NCBI GenBank assembly: GCA_037367405.1
Contig: JAZKJV010002317.1
Location: 496,001-560,000 of the forward strand
Length of the DNA stretch: 64,000 nucleotides
Source of the DNA: Ottelia alismoides
Taxonomy: Eukaryota; Streptophyta; Magnoliopsida; Alismatales; Hydrocharitaceae
Reading direction: 5' to 3'
Under the pieces are notes generated by a model, which worked only from the letters and a program-made list of their open reading frames with translations, did no database searches and was not told the DNA's origin. Position 1 is the stretch's first letter; the number at the start of each line of letters is the position of its first letter. Both the position numbers and the translations under genes were made by a program. This document shows, in pieces, positions 33,384 through 43,370 of this stretch.

Positions 33384-33735
33384 GTTGCTAGTAAAGAGAG
33401 CTAAGGTTTTGTAGATCAACAGAAATACATCTACACAAGCATGTGAGGATTTGATTGCATGTGTAGACTTAGAACACAACCAAATCTATCATTAGGAAAC
33501 AAACCATGACACGGGCAAAGACGGAGTCTCAGGGGACTGCAAGAGACTCATGACATCGACAACAACGATGGGCGATGACAACATGGATGAGACACGTGGT
33601 CGGTGGCGACGGGCGGCGGAATAGAGAGAGAGCTGACATCGAAGGCGTGCAAAAGAGAAGGTCGACGGCATGCAAGAAGGTCTGACAGGTGGAGTTAGGG
33701 TTTTCCGAGTACGAGAGCTTTGATCTAGGACCGTC
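33384..33735 (-). other. Copia-3 leader
   Basis: 350 bp between gag start and primer site. It is more GC-rich than the coding part (GGTCGGTGGCGACGGGCGGC near 33600). No coding frame seen. Confidence 0.6.
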
Positions 33736-33747
33736 GCTCTGATACCA
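33736..33747 (-). other. Primer-binding site of Copia-3
   Basis: GCTCTGATACCA, the complement of TGGTATCAGAGC, directly next to the LTR. It pairs with tRNA-iMet. Confidence 0.9.
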
Positions 33748-33892
33748 TGTTGGGAAAAAGAATTAGAGTTGTTTATTCCATGAACCCTAGGCCTCTCTTA
33801 TATATAGGAGAGACCTATGGGTAAATTACATAAGATAGACATGAATAAAGAAAACTGAGAAAACAGTACATAAGCATAAAAATATCTCTACA
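33748..33892 (-). repeat. 5' LTR of Copia-3 (145 bp)
   Basis: TGTTGGG...CTCTACA. It contains the near-perfect dyad around TATATATA at 33793-33812. It drives transcription leftwards, in the - orientation. Confidence 0.85.
33793..33812 (-). promoter_or_regulatory. Palindromic TATA box in the Copia-3 5' LTR
   Basis: CTCTCTTATATATAGGAGAG is self-complementary except for one T-G pair. The TATA element is the centre of the dyad. Versions of the same block occur in the LTRs of Copia-2, Copia-4, Copia-5 and the + fragment. Confidence 0.6.
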
Positions 33893-34205
33893 GGGTGGGT
33901 ATATGTATTACCAGACCCATATCCATTTATAAAATCACTACCTAAACCCACTTATTTATTGTGTAGTTCTAAGCGGATACTCATCTATCCATCGAGTTTC
34001 CATGTAGCTAATGGGTATCTGAATATCCAATACAAAATCAAATCTTAAACTGATTATTCATACGAATAGATAGTCACAAAAAGTAACAAAAATGAATTAT
34101 TCAGAAACTATACTCCCACATCTAATGTAGATTCAATTATACATAATTAATGGCATAAATTATTTGAGGAGGTTGAAGGTGTATTTTGAATGGAAATAAT
34201 GAAGA

Positions 34206-34645
34206 TGCACACGACATTGACATTTAGTTCCTGGGTAACACATAATATATGAAGTCAATGTGAGGACATCAAATATATGCAACCCATGTGTAGGAAATAT
34301 CATGTGCTTATATAATTGGATTGTATGTCTCTATTCGATAAAAAAATATATGTATGTTACAGGTACAAAAATGCAGTTGAATTTGAAGCAATGAACATAT
34401 GGAGGGAAATATAGCTAGACTATGCACAAGACATTGACATTTAGTTCGTGAGTAAGACATAACATGAGAAGTCAATGTGAGGACGTCAAATATATGAAAC
34501 ACATGCACGATAAATATCATCTACTTATATTAATTGGATTGTTTGTCTCTATTGGTAAAAAATATATGTATGTTAGATATACAAAAGATAATTGAATTTG
34601 AATTAGTGAAGTGAACTGATGGATGAAAATATAGCTAGACTTTTA
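34206..34645. repeat. 217 bp tandem duplication
   Basis: GACATTGACATTTAGTTC occurs at 34213 and 34430. The units remain alignable through GTCAATGTGAGGACATCAAATAT, ATTGGATTGTATGTCTCTATT and ATATAGCTAGAC. Divergence is visible, so the duplication is not recent. No coding function. Confidence 0.85.
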
Positions 34646-35659
34646 TATAGGTGAGTTGAAAACAATTAGATATGGGTTAGGCTTGACTAGCTTAAATATT
34701 GTGATACACATAAACCTACACACATGTAAATTGTATATGCATGTATATGTACATGCTTGTGTATTTATATGTATTCGGGTTTGGGGTGAGTTTGTGTGCC
34801 AATAATGGAATCCAAACCCGAAACTCGTCTCCACACACGTAGTAAGTTTCAAGCCCAAACCCATCCAAAAATAATTGGGATAGAATTCGGGGCTATTAAA
34901 TGGAGTGGGTTCAGATCGTGTACCCATATACCCAGATTGACTTCCCTACATATAACCTTGATTCTAGAATGCTGCTCAGGTAGATGTTCACTTACACATA
35001 TGCGACTTTATTTCGATCACGTTCTTGAACCCTTTATACTTTTCATTAGGCATATTTGTAGTTCTAATATCTCGTGATTGCTGTTTTTAACATCCCATGC
35101 CTCCTAAGAAGCTTCCATATGAGAAAATAGAGCAGATAAGTAGATCTCCTCATCAACTCCAATCTATCTAGAACCAGTGGAGGAAAAATAAGAAATCTAT
35201 GGTGTCATGATACCATATGCTAGATTTAATCGTAGCACATATAACCTTTTCGAGTCCTCAAAATAATCAAAAATTACATTTGATAGCATGGAGAAAGAGT
35301 TTATCCTCATGTTTAGATATGCAGCCTAGACAGTAAAGTCCTTGGAAAGATATGTACTTTGTATTATTTAATAAAAAATTTGAAATATCATGAGAAAGTT
35401 GAACATCAAGGATTTATGTTTCTAATAATTATAACAAAGAATGAATATAACCCATAAGAGCATATTTTGAAAAATTTACAAGTGAAGAAATGTAGTGATT
35501 ACCAAACTTCGTGCAATTACATATTGAGTTGGCATACTGGCGGTGATGGGGGCGATGATAGGGAGACATCGTTGGATGGAGATGTGACAATGATGAGACT
35601 GGGGAGAGGTGGTGATGGATGCGACGCTGGTGAGACTAGGAAGAGTCAATTGTGGAGGT
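34646..35659. other. AT-rich DNA, no gene seen
   Basis: 34646-34945 belongs to the split repeat element (an ATTCGGGTTTGG / CCAAACCCGA inverted pair near 34770-34820). The remainder is AT-rich with many stops. 35530-35659 is a G-rich purine-biased stretch directly before the Copia-4 LTR and shows no motif. Confidence 0.4.
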
Positions 35660-35869
35660 TGTGGAGATAATAGGAGAAGAATATTGTGTGTTTATTCTGT
35701 GAGGTCTAGGGGTCCTTATATAGGACTAAACCCTAGGGTGCTCGGGAGAGAGCTAACACAAATACCCCTGTGGGGTTACAAAGGGAAACAGTACAAAAGG
35801 AAACAGAGGTGCATAAGGAAACAATGCATAAGGAAATAGAGCAACAACCATATACTATAATCTCTAACA
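35660..35869 (-). repeat. 3' LTR of Copia-4 (210 bp)
   Basis: TGTGGAGATAATAGG...TAATCTCTAACA, followed by CTCCCCCTCAAGTTGG, the complement of the polypurine tract. TATATA lies at 35717-35722. Confidence 0.9.
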
Positions 35870-35876
35870 CTCCCCC

Positions 35877-37091
35877 TCAAGTTGGAGCATATTCATCAGT
35901 CATGCCCAACTTGGAAGTTATCCAGGAAAGCCGCTTCTTAGTAACTGCCTTAGTAAAGATATCAGCAAGTTGAAGATATGTTGAAATGTACGGCGTGGTT
36001 ATCTTCCCTCCTCGTACAGCATCTCTGATAAAGTGACAATCAATCTCAATATGTTTGGTTCTTTCATGGAACACAGGATTGGTAGCAATGTAGGTAGTTG
36101 ATTTGTTGTCACAGTACAAGGGAATAGGAGTAGATGTAGCAGCATTTATTTCTTGTAGAAAAGTGAGCAGCCATGTGATCTCACACGTAGCCTGAGCCAT
36201 TGCTCTATATTCAGCTTCAACACTAGATCTTGAAACAACTGCTTGTTTCTTGCTTCTCCAACTTACCAGGTTTCCTCCTACCATCATAGCATATCCAGTT
36301 GTAGATCGACGATCTTCAGGAGACCTTGCATAATCCGCGTCAGCATATGCAATCAGATTTGTGTGACCATTTGCTCCATAGAAAATTCCTCGTCCTGGCG
36401 AGTCTTTTAGGTAACGAAGTATTTGAAGTACATCTTGCCAATGGTTGTAGCATGGTTTCTCCATATATTGGCTGGCTCTGTTAACAGCATAAGATATATC
36501 AGGTCTAGTGACTGTAAGATATAGAAGTTTGCCAACTAAGCTCCTATATCGTGTAGTGTCTTCAAAGAGAGGATCATTGGATGTAGAGTGTTTTCTAGGC
36601 TCTGCTGGAATTCCTGAGGGTTTGCACCCGAGTAGTCCAACCTCAGTTAGTATGTCAAGGTAATATTTCCTTTGCGACATATGTAAGCCTTTCTTAGTAC
36701 GTAGGGCTTCTATGCCTAGAAAAAAGCGAAGTTGTCCAAGATCCTTGGTGACGAATACTTTCTGCAAGAAAGCCTTGGTTTCTAGTATTCCTTGGTCATC
36801 GTCTCCAGTAATAATCATATCGTCTACATATACAACAAGAATAACAATACCAGTTTGTCGTTTCCTGATAAAGATCGAATAATCAGACGTAGTCCTCTGA
36901 AAGCCCATGGTGCCAATCTCTGTACTCAGTCTATCAAACCAAGCTCTTGGACTCTGCTTTAGTCCGTAGATGGCTTTATGAAGTCGGCATACATACTCTC
37001 CCTCGACTTCGTAACCTGGGGGTTGTATCATGTAGACTTCTTCGTCAAGCTCACCATATAGAAATGCATTCTTGACATCTAACTGAAACAT
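35877..37091 (-). pseudogene. Copia-4 reverse transcriptase and RNase H
   Basis: 404 codons are open here. RT blocks are QLDVKNAFLYGELDEEVYM, LHKAIYGLKQSPRAWF, YVDDMIITGDD (active site intact), DLGQLRFFLGIE and SQRKYYLDILTE. RNase H blocks are YADADYARSPEDRRSTTGY, SWRSKKQAVVSRSSVEAEY, CDNKSTTYIA and HIEIDCHFIRD. All four acidic ligands are present. The domain reads through to the natural end (TDEYAPT). The N-terminal RT part lies upstream (37092-37265), separated by a TGA where the family has Trp. The enzyme is therefore intact except for this stop and the upstream ones. Confidence 0.9.
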
Positions 37092-38288
37092 AGGTCACCC
37101 TTTGTTGACAGCCACAGAGATAATAGTTCGTATGGATCCCATTCGAGCCACAGGGGAGAATGTTTCGAAGTAGTCCACCCCATATGTTTGAGTAAAGCCC
37201 TTTGCTACAAGTCGTGCCTTTAAACGATCAATAGAGCCATCAGGGGACTGCTTTGTAGTGAAGATCTAGCGGCATGCAACAGGTTTACATCCAGGAGGGC
37301 GTTTGACAAGTTCCCATGTTTTTCGGGACTGTAATGCCTCCATTTCGTCATTCATTGCCATTCTCCATCCCTCATCTTGTAGTGCATTATGATGATCTTT
37401 GGGAACAGAAATAGACATTATGGCATCTGCATATCTTTTGTCAGAGCAAGATAACCCATTAGTAGAGGTGAAATGAGATATTGGATGAAGTGTACATTGC
37501 CTCTTTGTTCGTCGTAGAGCGATCGGAAGCTCCTGGGAACTATCCGGGGCAGCATTGGTGCGAGCACTTGAGGATGGCATAGTTTCCTGCAACAGAGGAA
37601 TAGGTAAAGGAACATGAACAGGATTGGATACAGTTCTTCTTTTGTACACAATTGGTGGAGGAGGAAACTGTAGTGGAATATCGGATACTGCCTGAGTGAA
37701 GAAGCTGTTTTGTTCAAAGAAGGTTACATCAAGAGAAACGTAATAACGATGTTCGCTGGGATTATAACATATGTACCCTTTTTGAGTTTGGGAATACCCT
37801 AGAAAGACACATTTTATAGCACGAGCAGATAGTTTATCAGTAGTGTGAAAATTATGAACAAAGGTTGTGCATCCAAAAATCCGTAATGGTAAAGGGAAAG
37901 GTTTCTCCTTGGGATAAAGTAAGTTGAAAGGAGTGACACCATGTAGAGAAGCAGAGGGGACCCTGTTTATAAGATGAACAGCAGTGAGGACCACATTGCC
38001 CCAATATATCTTGGGAACATTCATATGAGTGAGTAAGGATCGTGCAATATCAAGAAGGTGTCTCAGTTTTCTTTCAGCCACACCATTTTGTTGGGATGTA
38101 TATGGACAAGAAGTTTGATGTATGGTTCCCTGAGAGGCAAAGAAGGTTATCAGGTCACTCTGAGTAAATTCCAGAGCATTATCAGAACGAAAGATTTTAA
38201 TAGCAGTAGAGAAAAAAATTTTGACATAATGGAAGAAGTTCTTGATAATGATATTTATTTCTGATCGTTCCTTTAACAAAAAACCCAA
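37092..38288 (-). pseudogene. Copia-4 integrase core, linker and RT N-terminus
   Basis: 37266-38288 is open for 340 codons: RSDNALEF (second catalytic Asp), TSQQNGVAERKLRHLLD (catalytic Glu), IYWGNVVLTAVHLINRVPS, FGCTTFVHN, KCVFLGYSQTQKGY, then a Ser/Pro-rich linker and MNDEMEALQSRKTWELV. A TAG replaces a Trp codon just after CKPVACR. 37092-37265 continues in the same frame with [29 protein letters not shown] and stops at TGA before PMFQL. Both stops fit one G-to-A change of TGG each. Confidence 0.9.
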
Positions 38289-40027
38289 GATAGACGACTG
38301 TAGTCATCCACAAAAACAGCAAAGTACTTATGACCACTAATAGTTTTGACCGGACAGGATCCCCAAATATCACAATGAATTAAGAAGAAAGGAGTAGTGC
38401 AACGAGACTCAGTTCTAGCAGGGAAGGAAACTCTATGATGTTTTCCGAACTGACATGTTTCACGCTCAAAGGGTTTTAGGTTAGATAGTTCAGGGAACAT
38501 CATAGAGATAGCCTTGGCAGAGGGATGTCCTAGACGATGATGCCATAGAAGAGGGTCTTCAGAGATGGAAGTAGCGCCAGCAAAGTTGGAAGTAGACGTG
38601 TTGTTGAGGTAATATAGGCCATTCCTCTCATGTCCCCCACCAAAAATCTGCCTCGTCCGGATGTCCTGAAAATAGCAACAGAATTCATCAAAAATAACAC
38701 AACAATGTAGCTCTTGACATAGCTTCTGAACCGATAAAAGACTGAGTGGGAAAGCTGGAGCACAATGCACATCTATCAGTCGTAGTTTGTTGGAGAAGTC
38801 AATAGTTCCGACAGCAGTAACAGGAGAATGATCGCCATTGGCAACACGAACACTCTTTATAGAGGTAGATGGTTGAGAGGAGGTGAGTAGACCGGCGTCT
38901 CCAGTTAGATGAGTGGAGGCCCCAGAATCAATAATCCATGCATGTTGGGTAACAGAGACTGAGTTGGCTACTGTACCTGAGGTAGTGGCAAGGCTAGCAG
39001 TAGCAGCAGATGCAGTCATGTCTTTGGTTGATGAAGCATAATCATTTAGAAGTTGTCGTAGACGAGTATATTCAGAAGCAGTGAATGGAGTAAGTAGTCC
39101 GTCTGTATTCTGATTAGTTGAATCATTGTTTGTTTCATGTGGTTCGTCGTCATAAGTGTTATGAGCACTTGGTTGCTTTCCAAAAGTAGCCCAGCAACGC
39201 TCAGAAGGATGATTCATGCGACCACAGTGTACGCATGCAGGGTAACGACCGGTAGAGAAATCACGACCACGACCTCCTTCAGATTCACGTCTACGACCAG
39301 AGTCACGGCTGCAGCCACGACCTCGGCCTCTGGGATAAGATTGACGTCCTCTTTGCCCAGATGAATAGTGAGCTGCTGTCTCCGTAGAAGGATGAACCAG
39401 AGAATTTTGAGCCGGAGCTTCTAGTTCCTGTAGTCGACCAAATATGGTTTCGATCATAGGTAATTTATCTGCCATAAGAAATTGATCTTTGGCTATTTTG
39501 TACTTCGGATGAAGCCCTGAGAGGAACCTGTAAACCTGCCACTCAGCACGTTCGCCTACTTGCTTATCACAGCATGCAGGTTGAAAGATGAGAAGTTCTT
39601 CAAACAAGCTTGAAAGTGTTTGATAGTATTCAGTAAGGCTGGATTCTTCTTGATTAGTAGACCAAATTCTTGTGTATATATCAGAAAGACGAGATTTGGT
39701 AGTTTTCTGGGAATATGTGTGCTCAAGATTTTCCCACATGGCTTTAGCAGTATCTTTATATAAAAGATTGGCAGCAATATTTGGATCTACACTATTTGTC
39801 ATCCAAGTAATTATATGACAATTGTCGACAAACCAGCTTTCATAATCTGCATCAGTGATAGACGGAGGAGTCTTTGTGAGGATGGCACTCTTTTTTTGGC
39901 CACCAATAAATATCTTGAAGGATCGAGACCAGAGAACATAGTTTTCGGACCCTTTTAATTTGATAGATGTGCCTTGTATCATCAAAGAAGAAGGAGGATA
40001 CATAGGCTTGGTCTCGATTGACGTCAT
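38273..40027 (-). pseudogene. gag-pol: Copia-4 gag, protease and N-terminal integrase
   Basis: 584 open codons start at ATG 40027. Gag (~1-330) has the UBN2 blocks KLKGSENYVLWSRSF, AMWENLEHTYSQ and FLSGLHPKYKI, an RG-rich tract and the zinc knuckle CVHCGRMNHPSERC (C-x2-C-x4-H-x4-C). The protease site is WIIDSGASTHLTG (~365-380). The integrase zinc domain has WHHRLGHPS but reads RETCQFGKH (~522) where the family has C-E-T-C, so the first Cys ligand is Arg. HCDIWG holds the first catalytic Asp. The frame ends after SWVFC because the T-run near 38280 is one base short. Otherwise gag looks able to be made. Confidence 0.92.
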
Positions 40028-40868
40028 GATAGCGTCTCTAGGTCAAGAAAAAGTGACCCAGATGCAGTTGTAGTTAATATGTAGAACCTCTTTAGTTGCA
40101 CATCTTTGTAGAGTATTGAAGGATCTACGCCCTAAACCAAGATAGAACAAGAAGTTTAGGGCCGCAGCGGCAGTTGCCTCGAGGACTGCAGAAGCCCTTG
40201 CGCAGGTGTATGGGGTCCTAGCAGGCACAGGCGCAGAGACCCTAGCCCAGGTTGGCGTTGTTGCGCTGAATTGCTAAGAGGCGCAGACGCAGGAGCCTTC
40301 TGGCCTGTGCGCGATGGTTCCCTGGCGCGGAGCCTCTTAGCGATGGTTCCCTGGCGCTGACCGCACCAAATCTGAAGGTCGCGTGTTCGTTCACCGCACC
40401 ACTGGCGCACCACTGGCGCTGAATCGCCTTGGCACACCACTGGCGCACCACTTCCACGCTCACCGCACCACTGGCGCTGAATCGCCCTGGCGAAGGAGCC
40501 CTCAGGGGCGGAGAAGCCCTATCGCTATGGAGAGGCACAGGGGCGGAGAAGCCCTGTCGCGCGCTATGGAGAGGCGCAGGAGCCCTCAGGCCCACGCGCT
40601 ATGGAGCCCACGTGCGATGGAGATGCGCGATGGAGAGGCGCGAGGAGCCCCTATCGCGCGATGGAGAGGTGCGATGGAGCCCTGGAGAGAAGCCGCGCGA
40701 GATGGAGAAGCCTGGAGCCTTTGCGATCGAGGGGCACAAGCATGCAGAGGCGCAAGGGCTCGCGCGAAGCCCTAGTCGAGAGTGCGAAGAAGCACTGGAA
40801 ACGGCACAGGAGGAAGGGGCGGCTGGTGGCGGAGGGATACTAGGTCAGACCACCGGTCTAGGACCGCT
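40028..40868 (-). other. GC-rich leader of Copia-4
   Basis: 840 bp with no credible gene. 40240-40800 is strongly GC-rich and full of short direct repeats, for example CACCACTGGCGC and GGCGCTGAATCGCC (40400-40490) and GATGGAGAGGCGC (40560-40680). The open frames here are composition artefacts. Similar GC-rich leaders occur in Copia-5 and, weaker, in Copia-3. Confidence 0.7.
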
Positions 40869-40880
40869 GCTCTGATACCA
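40869..40880 (-). other. Primer-binding site of Copia-4
   Basis: GCTCTGATACCA, the complement of TGGTATCAGAGC, directly adjoins the LTR. Pairs with tRNA-iMet. Confidence 0.92.
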
Positions 40881-41090
40881 TGTGGAGATAATAGGAGAAG
40901 AATATTGTGTGTTTATTCTGTGAGGTCTAGGGGTCCTTATATAGGACTAAACCCTAGGGTGCTCAGGAGAGAGCTTACACAAATACCCCTGCGGGGTTAC
41001 AAAGGGAAACAGTACAAAAGGAAACAGAGGTGCATAAGGAAACAATGCATAAGGAAATAGAGCAACAACCATATACTATAATCTCTAACA
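40881..41090 (-). repeat. 5' LTR of Copia-4 (210 bp)
   Basis: Near-identical to 35660-35869. TATATA at 40938-40943 is placed to start transcription leftwards into the leader. Confidence 0.92.
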
Positions 41091-41177
41091 GGAGCGATGA
41101 GAGGCTACGGTAATAGTTGGTGTCAGGGTGCTGATGTCAGGGGACGGGGAAACACAATAGGGTTTTGTTATGAGAGT
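41091..41177. other. Short flank of Copia-4
   Basis: 87 bp of unassigned sequence between the Copia-4 LTR and the next MITE. It is the continuation of the G-rich stretch before 35660. Confidence 0.4.
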
Positions 41178-42009
41178 TAATGTTTGAAAAAATGAAAGAT
41201 GGAATGAGGCGTTTTCCCTGGAGGCAAGGCGATGTGTAGCCTTGAGGCAGTCAAGGCGTAGGCCTTAGTTTGTATAGGAAAGTACTTGCAAAAGTATAAT
41301 ATATATATATATATATTGATGAAATTGTCTAATGTGACAAACATATAATATTTAACATTGTAATATATGATGCAATTATGAATATAATAGAACGAAAAAA
41401 AGGATATGCCAATTCCATAAACCTTTCTACTAATTTCTACCCAATTAAAAAGGAAATCAATGGCTATAGTTGTCATTGAAGTATTAAAGATAGCATATTT
41501 TCACCAAAAAATATTGTAGTTGTAAACATTACGATTAGATGTACTTCGATGAAATGTATATTTTATGTGGCTGATATATAATATATGACAACATTGGGAT
41601 GCCTTGAATCCAATCTTTTTTTCATTAGTACATTACATCGCTCATTATGTCGTCTCGCCTAACACCGATTTTTCTTTAAGATTTGTAGATTGTGTATTTA
41701 CAAGTGTAATGTTAAGAATTTATTGAAATAATTAGACAAGTTTAATGCTCAATATGAACATGAAAAGGCGTAAAATATCATGCATTCATCTTGTATCTTT
41801 ATCTTAAACAACCAGACATTGCAATTTAAATCCTTAAAAATTATTTAGAATCTAGAAAACACCTCAAAGAATGCCTCGGATCGCCTCTGAGCACGTCAAC
41901 CTTCTGAGGCGTACACCTTGTCAATACCCTCTAAGGCATCCACCTCGAGGCTAAAAAGCCTCACCTCGCCCCACCTCGACCGCCTCGAGGCTAGTCTTTT
42001 CAAACCATG
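41178..42009. mobile_element. MITE of the GAGGCG / CCTCGAGG family (~830 bp)
   Basis: The left end reads AATGTTTGAAAA and the complement of the right end CATGGTTTGAAAAGACTAG. Subterminal GAGGCG, AAGGCG and CCTCGAGG words lie at 41205-41270 and 41870-41995, and the centre is AT-rich and non-coding. The design matches the element pair at 54690-56609. No clear 8 bp duplication was found, so the left edge is uncertain. Confidence 0.6.
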
Positions 42010-42019
42010 CCGGAATATG

Positions 42020-43045
42020 GTTTACATCAGTGACTGGGACTTTGTCAGCATATAGGCTTTACTCGGACCAAGTAGGCCCTTCAACTGCATTTTGTATATT
42101 CTGTGTGGTCGGTTGCTTGCCTCCGCATATGTGATTGCTTAGGCTGACCATCTGAAGCTTGGTCCTTAGAAATATAGATAACGGTTAAAATTTGCAAAGC
42201 AAAATTTGGAGCTAAAAGAATACCTTGTATGTTCATGATAGCAGATAAATAATCCTCTACTGTCACATTGTGGCGGATGGGTTGGTTTGGGGTGAGGGGT
42301 GTTCTATCTATAAGAACAAGTGATCAACATGAGGGTACCTTGTTGAATACCTTGAGTTATCCTCTCTCTACAAGGTGATAAGCTCCAGAGTCAATTGACC
42401 ACTCGTTCTCATCAATGTAACACAATTAAGACATGCACATGCTATGCTAGAAGGTCTAACCTTACAACAGTTGTATCCGTCCTGGAAGTTTGAGTAGAAA
42501 AGTTGGTGCTTATCATTCGTCCCAACTGTGACGTGTATTATCGAGCTTCTGATCTAAGGAGGTGAATAGCTTAGTCGTCTGAGCATGCTAATATGTTGCG
42601 CAGTTTGCGGAAGTAGGGCGACCGTGCTTATCACTGAGTATCCTGTGTGGTCTGTACTTTGACGATAAGTGTAGTGTAATCGAGTCCCATTTTTATCTTA
42701 TCAACATTTTTCACCTCCTAAATTCCTGAACATGAAGGAGTCTTTTCGTACACAATGCCGCAACCTTAGTCAAGGCAATATTAGGAGGACGACCTGATTA
42801 ATAGGCATTGTAATCTGAAGAACTATTCGACTGTTATCTTCCTTAATGGTTGGAGATGCACTTGTGAGCAATTGATCCTCAGTATATCATATACCGGATC
42901 TAGTTCAGAAAGAAATATCCCAACCATGAACATCTCCATGCATGCTTTATGCAAATTACTTGGACAAAAACCTTGCCGACCTGGAGCGCTCCTATGGGTT
43001 GATTTTGAAAACAAGAGGGTGGGCGCCCACATTACTCACATTTAA
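42020..43045 (-). pseudogene. Copia protease-gag fragment
   Basis: Near 42380-42400 the - strand encodes an EWSIDSGAYHL-like protease block. 42823-43032 encodes gag with MVGIFLSELDPVYDI and the residues around it. The middle part is unreadable. Both ends are truncated: it lacks RT and LTRs. It is related to Copia-3/5 gag but too decayed to place. Confidence 0.65.
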
Positions 43046-43370
43046 GATGATCGGAGGCGATCACCGGGAGAGCTGATCAATGGCCAACTTGTTGATCTTG
43101 CTTTCCGTTTTTAGGAGCTTTCTCTCAAGCCATCTGTGGAGAAATTCTCGTGCTAGGGTTTTGGCGATTATCGTTGAAGAACCATCATCGTTGGTGCACG
43201 TTCTGGGCTGAAGATCAACCTTTTGAGGGGTTTCTGCTGTCCTTAAAAGACAAAAAAATTGCACTGCTGCTGGCAGCACCATCTGGGGTGCTCGTACGCT
43301 GGTCATTTTCTTGGTGGCTTTGTTGTTGATGCAAGGGATAGCTTGCGAGGTTATCAAGGACTGTGCTGCA
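43046..43370. other. Unassigned junction
   Basis: 325 bp between a gag fragment and an unrelated pol fragment, moderately GC-rich. It may be leader sequence of the first fragment. No LTR or primer site visible. Confidence 0.35.

Larger units (their letters stand above)
28351..33892 (-). mobile_element. Copia-3: complete but degenerate short-LTR Copia element
   Basis: Two 145 bp LTRs (28351-28495 and 33748-33892) enclose purine tract, RNase H, RT, integrase, protease, gag, leader and primer site (33736-33747) on -. Flanking pentamers are TGGTG (28346-28350) and GGGTG (33893-33897), a target duplication with one mismatch. Two hAT MITEs (30778-31240 and 31868-32072) are inserted in the integrase and upstream pol region. 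It is related to Copia-2 and Copia-5 but is a separate family. Confidence 0.9.
28325..34945. repeat. Small repeat element split by Copia-3
   Basis: The sequence left of Copia-3 (TCGGGTTCGTGGTG) joins the sequence on its right (GGGTATATGTATTACC) into one continuous unit. The far right end (~34905-34945, complement CTGGGTATATGGGTAC...GAACCC) repeats the same words inverted. This suggests a non-autonomous DNA element of about 1 kb, interrupted by the retrotransposon. Its edges are approximate and no coding sequence is seen. Confidence 0.4.
35660..41090 (-). mobile_element. Copia-4: best preserved short-LTR Copia element
   Basis: Two 210 bp LTRs (35660-35869 and 40881-41090) differ at about three positions. 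Between them, on -, are purine tract, RT-RNase H, integrase, protease, gag, an ~840 bp GC-rich leader and a primer site (40869-40880). The 5.4 kb body has only three obvious coding lesions: a one-base deletion in a T-run near 38280 and two Trp codons changed to stops near 37268 and 37094. Flanks share only GGAG (35654-35658 region and 41091-41094), so the target duplication is imperfect. The gag-pol sequence differs clearly from Copia-2/3/5. Confidence 0.93.

Noticed and set aside
40242..40875. Long overlapping frames on both strands upstream of Copia-4 gag
   Set aside because: They sit in the GC-rich leader with direct repeats and have no domain or consistent start; they are composition artefacts.
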